This document shows positions 40,424-50,550 of a stretch of DNA of 64,000 nt, in pieces. The notes beneath the pieces were generated by a model. That model ran no database searches and was not told the origin of the DNA. It was given only the letters and a program-made list of their open reading frames with translations. The stretch is from Caballeronia peredens (GTDB taxonomy: Bacteria > Pseudomonadota > Gammaproteobacteria > Burkholderiales > Burkholderiaceae): NCBI GenBank assembly GCA_001544595.2, contig FCOH02000012.1, positions 62,001 to 126,000 of the forward strand, read 5' to 3'. Both the position numbers and the translations under genes were made by a program. How positions within the stretch are numbered: position 1 is the first letter of the stretch; each line of letters begins with the position of its first letter.

Positions 40424-41761
40424 ATGAACACCAATCCCGCCGTGCTTGCCCAGTTGTCCGCCGCGAATCCCGAGGCGCAGTCGCCCGCGGCGAGCCGGGA
40501 GGGAGAGCCACGCACGCCGCATCCGCGCGGACGCTGGTATTCGTTCGCCGGCGCGGGCGCGCTCGTCGCCGTGGGCTACATGGACCCGGGAAACTGGGCG
40601 ACCGCGCTCGCGAGCGGCGCGCGCTACGGTTATTCGCTGCTCTTCGTCGTGCTGCTCGCGAGCCTCATGGGCATGCTGCTGCAGTGGATCGCCTCGCGCG
40701 TGGGCGTCGTCACCGGGCGCGACCTCGCGCAACTATGCCGCGAACGCTACAGCCGGCGCACCACGTTCGTGCTGTGGATCGCGTGCGAAATCGCGATCAT
40801 CGCGTGCGACGTCGCCGAGGTCGTCGGCAGCGCGGTCGCGTTGCAGATGCTCTTCGGCCTCTCGCTCACCGCGGGCGTGCTGTTTTCGGCCGTCGGCACC
40901 TTCGCGATGCTCGCCCTGCAAAGTCGGGGGCGTCGGCCGCTGCAACGCGCCGTGACGGCGCTGATTCTCTTCGTCAGCTTCTGCTTCGTCGTGGAACTGG
41001 CACTCGCGCACCCGGTCTGGGGCGACGCGCTGCGCGGTCTCGCGCCGTCGCGCGAACTCGTGCGCGATGCGGGCATGCTGTGGCTCGCCGCCGGCGTGCT
41101 CGGCGCGACCGTGATGCCGCACAACCTCTATCTGCACTCCGCGCTCGTCAAGGAGCATGCGCCCGCCCGCGACGACGCGACCATCGAACGCGCGCTCACA
41201 GGCGTGAATATCGACACGTTCGCGTCGCTTTCGCTCGCGTTCATCGTCAACGCGTCGCTGCTGGTGGTCGCCGCGGCCGTATTTCACGCGAGCGGGCATG
41301 TCGAAGTCGAGGATCTCGCCGATGCGCACCGGCTGATCGCTCCGCTCGTCGGCAGTCACTGGGCGGGCTTCGTGTTCGCCGCCGCCCTGCTCGCCTGCGG
41401 GCTGAACGCGACGGTCACCGGTACGCTCGCCGGCCAGGCGGTGATGGAAGGCTTTCTGCGCCTGAAGATGGCCCGCTGGGCCCGCGCGCTCCTGACGCGG
41501 GGCCTGGCGATCGGACCGGCGCTGGTCGCGGTCGCGGCGTTCGGTCAGCACGGCTCGAATGCGTTGCTGGTCGCGACGCAGGTCGTGTTGAGCCTGCAAT
41601 TGCCGCTCGCCGTGATTCCGCTCGTGCGCTTCGCCTCCGACGCCGGGCTGATGGGCCGCTGGCGCGTCGCGCGCGTGCCACTCGCGCTGGCGTGGACGTG
41701 CGCGGGGATCATCGTGGCGCTGAATGGCGCGATGCTGTGGCAGGCGGTGTTTTCCGGCTGA
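40424..41761 (+). CDS. mntH: Nramp-family divalent metal transporter (MntH type)
   Basis: An inner-membrane proton-coupled importer of Mn2+ or Fe2+. The 445-residue product has about 11 transmembrane helices. The TM1 metal site is YMDPGNWATAL with Asp54 and Asn57; the TM6 partner is GATVMPHNLYLHSAL with Met and His. Together these four residues are the Nramp hallmark for Mn/Fe and argue against the Mg or aluminium subfamilies. The first 38 residues are hydrophilic and variable, longer than in E. coli MntH (412). The gene stands alone between divergent potF and pldA. Confidence 0.93.
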   Translation: MNTNPAVLAQLSAANPEAQSPAASREGEPRTPHPRGRWYSFAGAGALVAVGYMDPGNWATALASGARYGYSLLFVVLLASLMGMLLQWIASRVGVVTGRDLAQLCRERYSRRTTFVLWIACEIAIIACDVAEVVGSAVALQMLFGLSLTAGVLFSAVGTFAMLALQSRGRRPLQRAVTALILFVSFCFVVELALAHPVWGDALRGLAPSRELVRDAGMLWLAAGVLGATVMPHNLYLHSALVKEHAPARDDATIERALTGVNIDTFASLSLAFIVNASLLVVAAAVFHASGHVEVEDLADAHRLIAPLVGSHWAGFVFAAALLACGLNATVTGTLAGQAVMEGFLRLKMARWARALLTRGLAIGPALVAVAAFGQHGSNALLVATQVVLSLQLPLAVIPLVRFASDAGLMGRWRVARVPLALAWTCAGIIVALNGAMLWQAVFSG

Positions 41762-41953
41762 GCGGCGGACCGCGAACTTTTATTCGAGCAGGCATCGTGA
41801 TTGCTATTCGCCTACGATTCTTTCGCTTCGTTTAAATTCGTCTGGTTTCGTTCGCTTTATTCGCCTCGTGCGATGGCCTGACCGACTGACCCGCGGCCGC
41901 TGTGCGCAAGCCTTGATGCGCGCCCGCCGGGCGACCTCAAGGACACTGACTAC

Positions 41954-43216
41954 ATGGCTTTCCGCCCAACGCCCCGCTCTGCCCGATTGCGCTGCACCGC
42001 GCTCGCGGCTTTGACTCTGACTCTGACCGTGAGCGGCAGCGCTCATGCGACCGTCGCCGTTTTGCAACCCGCGCGCGAAGCCGCCGCCGCGCAGCCTCTG
42101 GAACTGACGCTCCTCTATACCGACGACGACGCCAAGCCGCTCACCATCGACGTGCCGAAGCAACTGACCGTGAATCTGACCAACGGCGATCTGCCGCCCG
42201 CGCCGCTCGCGCTCGCGCGCGATCCGGACGTGCCGGACCGCCTGCGTCTCGCGCCGGGCCAATACCGGCGCGTGCGCTTCACCGCGCCGTGGCCCGACTC
42301 GGCGCGCGGCACGGTCAAGATCGACCCGGTCGGTTTCGATACCTCGCCGATGTTGGTCACGCTGAACCGTGGCGAGAGCCAGACGCAGGTCGCTGCTGCT
42401 GAGCGCCGCGAGACTCAGGCGACGACGCCCGCGCAACTTGCCACCGCGACCGCTGCCGCGAATACCGCCGCGGTGCCGACATCCTCGCAGGACACGATGC
42501 TCTCGGGCCGCTTCTCGACCTTCGAGCCGACCTACTTCGCCGACGGCAAGAACGGTGACAACCTCGCCAAATTCCAGTTCAGCTTCAAGTACCGCCTGCA
42601 TCTGCCGGACGATCCGCGCTCGCGCGGCTTCCTCGACAATCTTTACTTCGGCTACACGCAAACGGCCATCTGGAACCTGTCCGCAGAATCGGTGCCGTTT
42701 CGCGACATCAGCTTTCAGCCGCAGTTGTTTTACTACGTGGAGGACACGGGCGTGAAAAGTCCGCTCTTCACGCGCATGGGCGTGGCGGCGGGTTTCGGGC
42801 ACGAGTCGAACGGCAAGAGCGGCGACGAATCGCGCGCGATCAATATCCTGTTCGTGCGTCCGACGTGGGATTTCGGCGATCTGAACAGCAATCACCTGAC
42901 GCTCTCGCCGAAGTTCTATTACTACCTGTCGAAGAGCGGCAACCAGGATATCGCTGACTATCGCGGCTACGTGGATTTTCTGGTCAAGTACGGCAGCCCG
43001 GACGGCTGGCAGCTCGCGACCACGCTGCGTAAAGGCACGAAACACTGGTACGGCAGCGTCGAATCGCAGTTGACTTATCCGCTGGCGAAACTCATCGGCA
43101 GCGCGTGGGGCGGCTATCTGTTCGCCAGCTACTTCAACGGTTACGGCGAGGACATCCTCGATTACAACCAGCGGCATCACTGGATCGCGCGAATAGGCTA
43201 CAGTATCGCGCGCTGA
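41954..43216 (+). CDS. pldA: Outer-membrane phospholipase A1 (OMPLA) with long N-terminal domain
   Basis: Hydrolyses phospholipids that stray to the outer leaflet of the outer membrane. The 420-residue precursor has a signal peptide (ALAALTLTLTVSGSAHA), then about 150 residues without close match in E. coli OMPLA (289 residues), then the 12-strand beta-barrel domain from about residue 175. The catalytic triad is His283, Ser285 and Asn297 in FGHESNGKSGDESRAINI, with exactly the spacing of E. coli His142, Ser144 and Asn156. The chain ends in the usual barrel strand (HHWIARIGYSIAR). A pyrimidine-rich TTCG-repeated leader precedes it. Confidence 0.93.
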   Translation: MAFRPTPRSARLRCTALAALTLTLTVSGSAHATVAVLQPAREAAAAQPLELTLLYTDDDAKPLTIDVPKQLTVNLTNGDLPPAPLALARDPDVPDRLRLAPGQYRRVRFTAPWPDSARGTVKIDPVGFDTSPMLVTLNRGESQTQVAAAERRETQATTPAQLATATAAANTAAVPTSSQDTMLSGRFSTFEPTYFADGKNGDNLAKFQFSFKYRLHLPDDPRSRGFLDNLYFGYTQTAIWNLSAESVPFRDISFQPQLFYYVEDTGVKSPLFTRMGVAAGFGHESNGKSGDESRAINILFVRPTWDFGDLNSNHLTLSPKFYYYLSKSGNQDIADYRGYVDFLVKYGSPDGWQLATTLRKGTKHWYGSVESQLTYPLAKLIGSAWGGYLFASYFNGYGEDILDYNQRHHWIARIGYSIAR

Positions 43217-43287
43217 GCCTTTTTTACGAATCGACCATCGCGTTGTCGCCCTTTTTTCGCGGCGGCAATTCGGTCACGAGTTTGCCC

Positions 43288-43491
43288 ATGTCTTCGAATC
43301 TTCACGACCTGCCGGATAGCCCTTGCATCGGCGTTTGTTCCACACTCTTCGACGAAGTCTGCAAAGGCTGCGGCCGCACGGCCGGCGAGGTGTGCAACTG
43401 GGTGTTCCTCAACGACGAGGAAAAGCGCGCGATCTGGGAGCGCATCCGGCGTGAGGGCACGGCCATGCGGTTTCGCAACGACCACCTGTGA
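43288..43491 (+). CDS. DUF1289 family protein
   Basis: A 67-residue protein with the DUF1289 pattern SPCIGVCSTLFDEVCKGCGR, then TAGEVCNW and a C-terminal helix EEKRAIWERIRRE. Four to five Cys in this spacing could bind a metal ion; function is unknown. The start ATG 43288 was chosen because the family begins just before DSPC; a longer frame reaching into pldA is not supported. It lies 71 bases after pldA and is closed by the bidirectional terminator at 43499. Confidence 0.85.
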   Translation: MSSNLHDLPDSPCIGVCSTLFDEVCKGCGRTAGEVCNWVFLNDEEKRAIWERIRREGTAMRFRNDHL

Positions 43492-43498
43492 ACCCATG

Positions 43499-43534
43499 AA
43501 AAAACGGCCCGCTCTTTCGAAACGGGCCGTTTTT
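43499..43534. terminator. Bidirectional terminator between DUF1289 gene and ybiT
   Basis: AACGGCCCG (43503-43511) pairs with CGGGCCGTT (43523-43531). A run of A precedes it and a run of T follows, so it serves both convergent genes. Confidence 0.88.
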
Positions 43535-43554
43535 CAAATGGGAGGAGCCGGGTC

Positions 43555-45147
<1,593 letters not shown>

Positions 45148-45186
45148 GGCGCGTCCTTTTGAATGGGGTACGACGAAAAACCTGGG

Positions 45187-45195
45187 ATTTTAGCA
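45187..45195 (-). promoter_or_regulatory. Extended -10 element upstream of ybiT
   Basis: TGCTAAAAT on the minus strand, 40 bases before the ybiT start, matches the extended -10 consensus at all but one position and is identical to the element before tig. Confidence 0.55.
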
Positions 45196-45238
45196 GAAAT
45201 TGGCGGCTTTTGAGGCCGGTGGCGGGTCCGTCACGGCC

Positions 45239-45280
45239 AAAAGCAACGGGGCGCGCCCTTTCGAGCCGCGCCCCGCTTTT
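45239..45280 (-). terminator. Terminator of the alaA-hom-thrC operon
   Basis: GGGGCGCG (45248-45255) pairs with CGCGCCCC (45267-45274). On the minus strand TTGCTTTT follows; on the plus strand GCTTTT follows. It separates thrC from ybiT. Confidence 0.65.
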
Positions 45281-45312
45281 CCGCCGATGAAACCGCCCGC
45301 GCGCTATGTGCG

Positions 45313-46758
45313 TTACGTGCGCTCGGCGATGAATGCCTTCACCACGGCCGCGTCCGCAGGAACGATATCGAACCTTTGTGGCAGTTTTTCAAGTCCGGCG
45401 AAGGCCGCCGGCCGTTCCGGCTCGCGATTGAGCGCCTCGCGGATCGTCTCGCCGAATTTGATCGGCTGTGCGGTTTCCAGCACGATCATCGGCACGCCGG
45501 GCTTCAGGTTCTCGCGCGCGACCTTCACGCCGTCCGCCGTGTGGGTGTCGATCATCGTGTGATAGCGCTCGAACACGTCGCGGATGGTGTTCACGCGGTC
45601 GTCGTGATCGCTCTTGCCCGACACGAAGCCGAACTCCTTCACGCGCGCGTAGTCGCCGCTCGCCGCCAGATCGAAACCGCCCTTTTCCTCGACGTCGCGG
45701 AACAGTTGCAGCACGCGCGCCGGATCGCGGCCGAGCAGGTCGTACACGAAGCGCTCGAAGTTCGATGCCTTCGAGATATCCATGCTCGGCGACGTGGTGT
45801 GATACGTCTCCGCCGCGCCGCGCACGCGATACACGCCCGTCTTGAAGAACTCGTCGAGCACGTCGTTTTCATTCGTCGCGACGACGAGCTGGTCGATCGG
45901 CAGGCCCATCATGCGCGCGATATGTCCCGCGCACACGTTGCCGAAATTGCCCGACGGCACCGTGAACGACACGCGCTCGTCGTTGCTTTGAGTCGCGGCG
46001 AAATAGCCCTTGAAGTAGTACACGACCTGCGCCACGACGCGCGCCCAGTTGATCGAGTTCACCGTGCCGATCTTGTGCTTCGCCTTGTACGCGTGATCGT
46101 TCGACACGGCTTTCACGATGTCCTGACAGTTGTCGAAGTTGCCCTCGACCGCCAGATTGAAGATGTTCGGGTCCTGCAGCGAGAACATCTGCGCGGTCTG
46201 GAACGCGCTCATCTTCTGGTGCGGCGACAGCATGAACACGCGCACGCCGGCCTTGCCGCGCATCGCGTATTCGGCGGCGCTGCCGGTGTCGCCCGAGGTC
46301 GCGCCGAGAATGTTGAGCGTCTCGCCATGCTTCGCCAGCGCGTACTCGAACAGGTTGCCGAGCAGTTGCATCGCCATGTCCTTGAAGGCGAGCGTCGGAC
46401 CGTTCGAGAGTTCCAGCAGCGAAAGCGTCGTGCCGTTTTCTTCGCCGAGCGTCTTGAGAGGCGTGATCTGCACCGCGCTCTCTTCGTGGCGCACGTTGCT
46501 GTACACCTGCGCGGTGTACGTCTTGCTCGTGAGCGAGCGCAGGTCGTCGGCGGGAATGTCGTCGCTGAACTTCGACAGCACTTCGAACGCGAGATCCGCA
46601 TACGAGAGCGTGCGCCAGCGCGCGAGTTCATCGGCCGAAACGCGCGGATATTCCGCCGGCAGATACAGCCCGCCGTCTTTCGCGAGGCCGCCGAGAAGAA
46701 TGTCGGAAAACGTGTGGCGCTCGTTCGTGCCGGCGCCGCGCGTCGAAATGTAGTTCAT
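45313..46758 (-). CDS. thrC: Threonine synthase
   Basis: A PLP enzyme that turns O-phosphohomoserine into threonine. The 481-residue length fits the long (class I, E. coli/yeast-like) threonine synthase. It begins NYISTRGAGTNERHTFSDILL, the family start; the PLP lysine lies in GPTLAFKDMAMQ near residue 120, and [14 protein letters not shown] is the substrate/PLP contact. It follows hom by 11 bases, completing the branch from homoserine; the kinase gene thrB is not adjacent, as usual in beta-proteobacteria. Confidence 0.97.
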   Translation of the reverse strand: MNYISTRGAGTNERHTFSDILLGGLAKDGGLYLPAEYPRVSADELARWRTLSYADLAFEVLSKFSDDIPADDLRSLTSKTYTAQVYSNVRHEESAVQITPLKTLGEENGTTLSLLELSNGPTLAFKDMAMQLLGNLFEYALAKHGETLNILGATSGDTGSAAEYAMRGKAGVRVFMLSPHQKMSAFQTAQMFSLQDPNIFNLAVEGNFDNCQDIVKAVSNDHAYKAKHKIGTVNSINWARVVAQVVYYFKGYFAATQSNDERVSFTVPSGNFGNVCAGHIARMMGLPIDQLVVATNENDVLDEFFKTGVYRVRGAAETYHTTSPSMDISKASNFERFVYDLLGRDPARVLQLFRDVEEKGGFDLAASGDYARVKEFGFVSGKSDHDDRVNTIRDVFERYHTMIDTHTADGVKVARENLKPGVPMIVLETAQPIKFGETIREALNREPERPAAFAGLEKLPQRFDIVPADAAVVKAFIAERT

Positions 46759-46769
46759 CGTCCTTGCCC

Positions 46770-48092
46770 TTAATTGAGCGCTTCCATGCGCAGCTTCGTC
46801 ACCTTCGAGACGACCGTGGACAGCGCCTCGATCTCGCCGATCGCCGCGTTCACGTTCTTCTCCAGCGTCTCGTGCGTGATGAGGATGATGTCCGTCTCGC
46901 CCTTGTTGGCGCCGTCGACTTCTTCTGACTCTTTCTGCAGCAAGGCATCGATGGAGATGCCCTTGTCCGCGAGAATGCGCGTGATGTTCGCGAGCACGCC
47001 CGTCACGTCCGCGACGCGCAGGCGCAGGTAGTAGCCGCTCGTCACTTCGTCGATCGGCAGGATCGGCGTGTTCGACAGGCTCTCCGGCTGGAACGCCAGA
47101 TGCGGCACGCGATGCTCCGGATCGGCCGTATGCAGGCGCGTCACGTCGACGAGGTCGGCGACCACGGCCGAAGCGGTGGGCTCCGCGCCCGCGCCCTTGC
47201 CGTAATACAGCGTCGTGCCGACCGCATCGCCGTGCACGACGACCGCGTTCATCGCGCCTTCGACGTTCGCGAGCAGGCGCTTCGCGGGAATCAGCGTCGG
47301 ATGCGTGCGCAACTCGATGCCCTTCTCCGTGCGCCGCGCGATGCCCAGCAGCTTGATGCGATAGCCGAGGTCCTCGGCGTAGCGGATGTCGATGGCCGCG
47401 AGCTTGCTGATGCCTTCCACGTATGCGCGATCGAACTGCACCGGCACGCCGAACGCGATCGCGCTCATGATCGTGACCTTGTGCGCGGCGTCCACGCCTT
47501 CGATGTCGAAGGTCGGATCGGCTTCCGCGTAGCCCAGTTCCTGCGCGGCCTTCAATGCGGTCGCGAAATCGAGGCCGCGGTCGCGCATCTCCGAAAGGAT
47601 GTAGTTCGTCGTGCCGTTGATGATGCCCGCGATGTACTCGATGCGGTTCGCCGTCAGCCCTTCGCGCAGCGCCTTGATGATCGGAATGCCGCCCGCCACC
47701 GCTGCCTCGAACGCGACCATCACGCCCTTCGCGCGCGCGGCCTCGAAAATCTCCGTGCCGTGCACCGCGAGCAGCGCCTTGTTGGCCGTCACGACATGCT
47801 TGCCGTTCGCGATCGCGCGCAGCACGAGTTCGCGCGCGAGACCCGTGCCGCCGATCATTTCGCAGACGATATCGATGGAAGGATCGTCGACGACGGCGCC
47901 GAAGTCGTCCGTCACCGCGATGCCTTCCTGCGCGGCCGCCTGGGCCTTCGCCGGCGTGCGCACCGCGACGCGCGCGATTTCGATGCCGCGGCCCGCCCGG
48001 CGTTTGATTTCTTCCTGGTTACGGCGCAGCACCGTGAAGGTGCCGCTGCCGACCGTGCCGAAGCCCAAGAGTCCTACTTTGATCGGTTCCAT
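46770..48092 (-). CDS. hom: Homoserine dehydrogenase
   Basis: Reduces aspartate semialdehyde to homoserine, the branch point to threonine and methionine. The 440-residue monofunctional enzyme has an N-terminal NAD(P) motif GLLGFGTVGSGTF (residues 7-19), the catalytic block (GTTNYILSEM, GYAEADPTFDIEGVDAAHK with the key Asp and Lys), and a C-terminal ACT domain from about 355 (YYLRLRVADVTGVLANI), which typically gives threonine feedback control. It lies between alaA (24-base gap) and thrC (11-base gap) in one operon. Confidence 0.97.
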   Translation of the reverse strand: MEPIKVGLLGFGTVGSGTFTVLRRNQEEIKRRAGRGIEIARVAVRTPAKAQAAAQEGIAVTDDFGAVVDDPSIDIVCEMIGGTGLARELVLRAIANGKHVVTANKALLAVHGTEIFEAARAKGVMVAFEAAVAGGIPIIKALREGLTANRIEYIAGIINGTTNYILSEMRDRGLDFATALKAAQELGYAEADPTFDIEGVDAAHKVTIMSAIAFGVPVQFDRAYVEGISKLAAIDIRYAEDLGYRIKLLGIARRTEKGIELRTHPTLIPAKRLLANVEGAMNAVVVHGDAVGTTLYYGKGAGAEPTASAVVADLVDVTRLHTADPEHRVPHLAFQPESLSNTPILPIDEVTSGYYLRLRVADVTGVLANITRILADKGISIDALLQKESEEVDGANKGETDIILITHETLEKNVNAAIGEIEALSTVVSKVTKLRMEALN

Positions 48093-48116
48093 GCAGCGCG
48101 AGTCTTTAAAGAGAAA

Positions 48117-49355
48117 TTAAGCGGAATGCCGTTTGCGATAGCCGTCGAGGAAGCGCGCGATGCGGTTGATCGAATCTGCGAGATCGTCGACGTTCGGCAG
48201 GAAGACCACGCGGAAGTGATCCGGCGTCGGCCAGTTGAAGCCCGTGCCCTGCACGAGCAGCACGCGCTCCTCGAGCAGCAGATCGGTGATGAACTGCTGG
48301 TCGTCCTGGATCGGGTACATCTTCGGATCGAGCTTCGGGAACATATACAGCGCGGCTTGCGGCTTCACGCAGGTCACGCCGGGAATGGCCGTGAGCATGT
48401 CGTACGCGAGTTCGCGCTGCTTGTAGAGGCGCCCGCCCGGCACGATCAGGTCGTTGATGCTCTGATAGCCGCCGAGCGCCGTCTGGATCGCGTACTGGCC
48501 GGGCACGTTCGGGCACAGGCGCATGGACGCGAGAATGCCCAGGCCTTCGAGATAGTCTTTCGCACGGCGGCGATTTTCTTCGATCAGACCTGAAATGGCC
48601 ATCCAGCCCGCACGATATCCGCACGAACGGTAGCTCTTCGACAGGCTGTTGAACGTGACCGTGATCACGTCTTCGGACAGCGCGGCCATCGACGTATGCG
48701 TCGTGCCGTCGTAGATGATCTTGTCGTAGACCTCGTCCGCGAAAATGATGAGGCCGTGCTCGCGCGCGATCGAAATCAGGTCGAGCAGCAATTCGTCCGA
48801 ATAGAGCGCGCCGGTCGGATTGTTCGGGTTGATGACGACGAGCGCCTTGGTGTTCGGCGTGATCTTCGCGCGGATGTCGTCGAGATCGGGCATCCAGCCG
48901 TTGCCCTCGTCGCACATGTAATGGCGCGGCGTGCCGGAAGACAGGCTCACCGCGGCCGTCCAGAGCGGATAGTCCGGCGCCGGCAGGAGCACTTCGTCGC
49001 CGTCGTTGAGCAAGGCCTGCATCGCCATGACGATGAGTTCGGACGCGCCGTTGCCGATGTAGATATCGTCCAGTTCGACGCCCGCCACGCCCTTTTGCTG
49101 CGTGTAATGCATGATCGCCTTGCGCGCCGCGAACACGCCCTTCGAATCCGAATATCCCGAGCTGCCCGGCAGATTGCGGATCATGTCCTGAATGATCTCG
49201 TCCGGTGCCTCGAAGCCGAACGGCGCCAGATTGCCGATATTGAGCTTGATGATGCGATGGCCTTCCTCTTCGAGGCGCTTCGCGTGTTCGAGCACGGGCC
49301 CGCGAATGTCGTAGCAGACGTTTTGCAGCTTGTTGGATTTGAGAATCGGTTTCAC
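48117..49355 (-). CDS. alaA: PLP-dependent alanine aminotransferase, AlaA type
   Basis: A class I aminotransferase that makes alanine from pyruvate and glutamate. The GTG at 49355 starts a 412-residue chain closely similar to E. coli AlaA (405), from KSNKLQNVCYDIRGPVLEHA through NIGNLAPFGFEAPDEI to the end. The PLP lysine is in SLSKSYRSCGYRAGW, with the upstream Asp/Tyr pair in FADEVYDKIIYDG. In-frame ATG 49427 would add 24 residues without resemblance. It precedes hom and thrC with short gaps, a common beta-proteobacterial operon that ties alanine and threonine synthesis. Confidence 0.95.
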   Translation of the reverse strand: MKPILKSNKLQNVCYDIRGPVLEHAKRLEEEGHRIIKLNIGNLAPFGFEAPDEIIQDMIRNLPGSSGYSDSKGVFAARKAIMHYTQQKGVAGVELDDIYIGNGASELIVMAMQALLNDGDEVLLPAPDYPLWTAAVSLSSGTPRHYMCDEGNGWMPDLDDIRAKITPNTKALVVINPNNPTGALYSDELLLDLISIAREHGLIIFADEVYDKIIYDGTTHTSMAALSEDVITVTFNSLSKSYRSCGYRAGWMAISGLIEENRRRAKDYLEGLGILASMRLCPNVPGQYAIQTALGGYQSINDLIVPGGRLYKQRELAYDMLTAIPGVTCVKPQAALYMFPKLDPKMYPIQDDQQFITDLLLEERVLLVQGTGFNWPTPDHFRVVFLPNVDDLADSINRIARFLDGYRKRHSA

Positions 49356-49867
49356 GGCTGGCGGCTCTTTGCTTTGATGTTGGTCGCGAAGTGTGATCGC
49401 GAAATTCGGTCGCGATGCTTGAATCAACTACGGCCCGGTGTTTCGGACGTCCGGCCGGCGCGCGGGCGGCAGGCGGGCCTTGCATGGGAAAACCGGGGTG
49501 AAGCCTGGAGGCGGTTCGCCCGGGCGACTCGCTTGTTCCCGAGCGCCGAACGACGCATTTCAGACGCCGCGCCAGGTAAGGCTCGGGCGATGCGGACCGG
49601 ATTGCGTGGCGGAGGCGGCTTGTGGCGGCGCGCGCAGCGGGCGGCGCACGAGCGAGCCCGGCAGCCGAAAAGTTATAATTTACTGATTATGACTCAGTTC
49701 CGCAATGCACCAAAGGTACGCAGCGGGAACGCAGCGGGAACGCGCCAGAAACGTAGCGGAAACGCGCGGATCCAGGCCGCAAGCCCGGCGAAGGTATGGG
49801 CCGAGGCTGGTTTTCCGGAACGCGGCGGACATCGGGTCTTCTTCTCTTTATTTGCCGGATCACTGTT
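49356..49867. other. Intergenic region between alaA and Mth938-like gene
   Basis: These 512 bases separate divergent genes. On the plus strand a perfect TATAAT lies at 49674-49679, without a -35 box. Nine bases after it an ATG at 49689 opens a 60-codon frame that ends at 49871, overlapping the next gene's TTG start. An exact 11-bp tandem repeat, CGCAGCGGGAA, lies at 49719-49740. No other gene is supported. Confidence 0.5.
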
Positions 49868-50242
49868 TTGAAACTTCACCAGGATTCCAACAGCGCGCTC
49901 AACACCATCACGAGCTACGGAGACGGTTTCGTGGCGATCAATCTCGAAAGGCACGAAGGCAGCGTGATCGTCATGCCGCAGATGCCCGTCACGGCGTGGC
50001 CCGTGTCGTCGTTCGAGGCGCTCGCGCCGGAACATTTCGAGGCGCTCGTCGAGGCCGCGCCAGAAGTCGTCATTTTCGGCAGCGGCGCGCGCCTGCGCTT
50101 CCCGCATCCGCGTCTGACGGCGCAGCTCGCCAGGCACCGCATCGGCGTCGAGACGATGGATTTCGGCGCCGCGTGCCGCACCTACAACATTCTGATGTCC
50201 GAAGGCCGGCGCGTCGCCGCGGCGCTGTTGATAGAAGGCTGA
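49868..50242 (+). CDS. Mth938-like (DUF498) protein
   Basis: The 124-residue product has the Mth938/Xcc1710 fold pattern: a short strand region GDGFVAINLERHEGSVIVMP, the conserved core EVVIFGSGARLRFPHP and the end VETMDFGAACRTYNILMSEG. The human relative NDUFAF3 helps assemble respiratory complex I; bacterial roles are not established. The start is taken as TTG 49868 because homology begins at KLHQDSNSALNTITSYG; ATG 49796 in frame would add 24 unlikely residues. The ribosome site is weak. The arn operon follows after 308 bases. Confidence 0.85.
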   Translation: MKLHQDSNSALNTITSYGDGFVAINLERHEGSVIVMPQMPVTAWPVSSFEALAPEHFEALVEAAPEVVIFGSGARLRFPHPRLTAQLARHRIGVETMDFGAACRTYNILMSEGRRVAAALLIEG

Positions 50243-50550
50243 CGAGATGGCGCGGGGAACGCTAAGCGAACGTTAAGGAATCGCTGGCAGACTTGGCGCC
50301 GCCCGCCCCAGTCCCGGCGCGGTTCGCGTCGCCGTTTGCGTCAAATTGACGATCGGCGTGTGCGCGTGCGCTACACTCCCGCCCGACGTTCCGTCTTCAC
50401 CGGACGGATCGGGTGCGGTGCAAGCCGGGATTCGTGAACTCACGCCGAAAATGCGTGCCTGAGTGTGCGCATGCAGCGCCGCGCGCCGCAGCACCACCGC
50501 CCACTCGTTTCATTAGCGCCGCGTATCGCGGCATCGGACAGGTCGACTTC
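50243..50550 (+). other. Leader region of the arn operon
   Basis: No gene is supported in these 308 bases. TTGACG (50346-50351) and TACACT (50372-50377) could be promoter boxes, but the 20-base spacer is too long for a standard sigma-70 promoter. An in-frame GTG at 50413 would extend arnT, but the added residues look non-coding. Confidence 0.4.
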
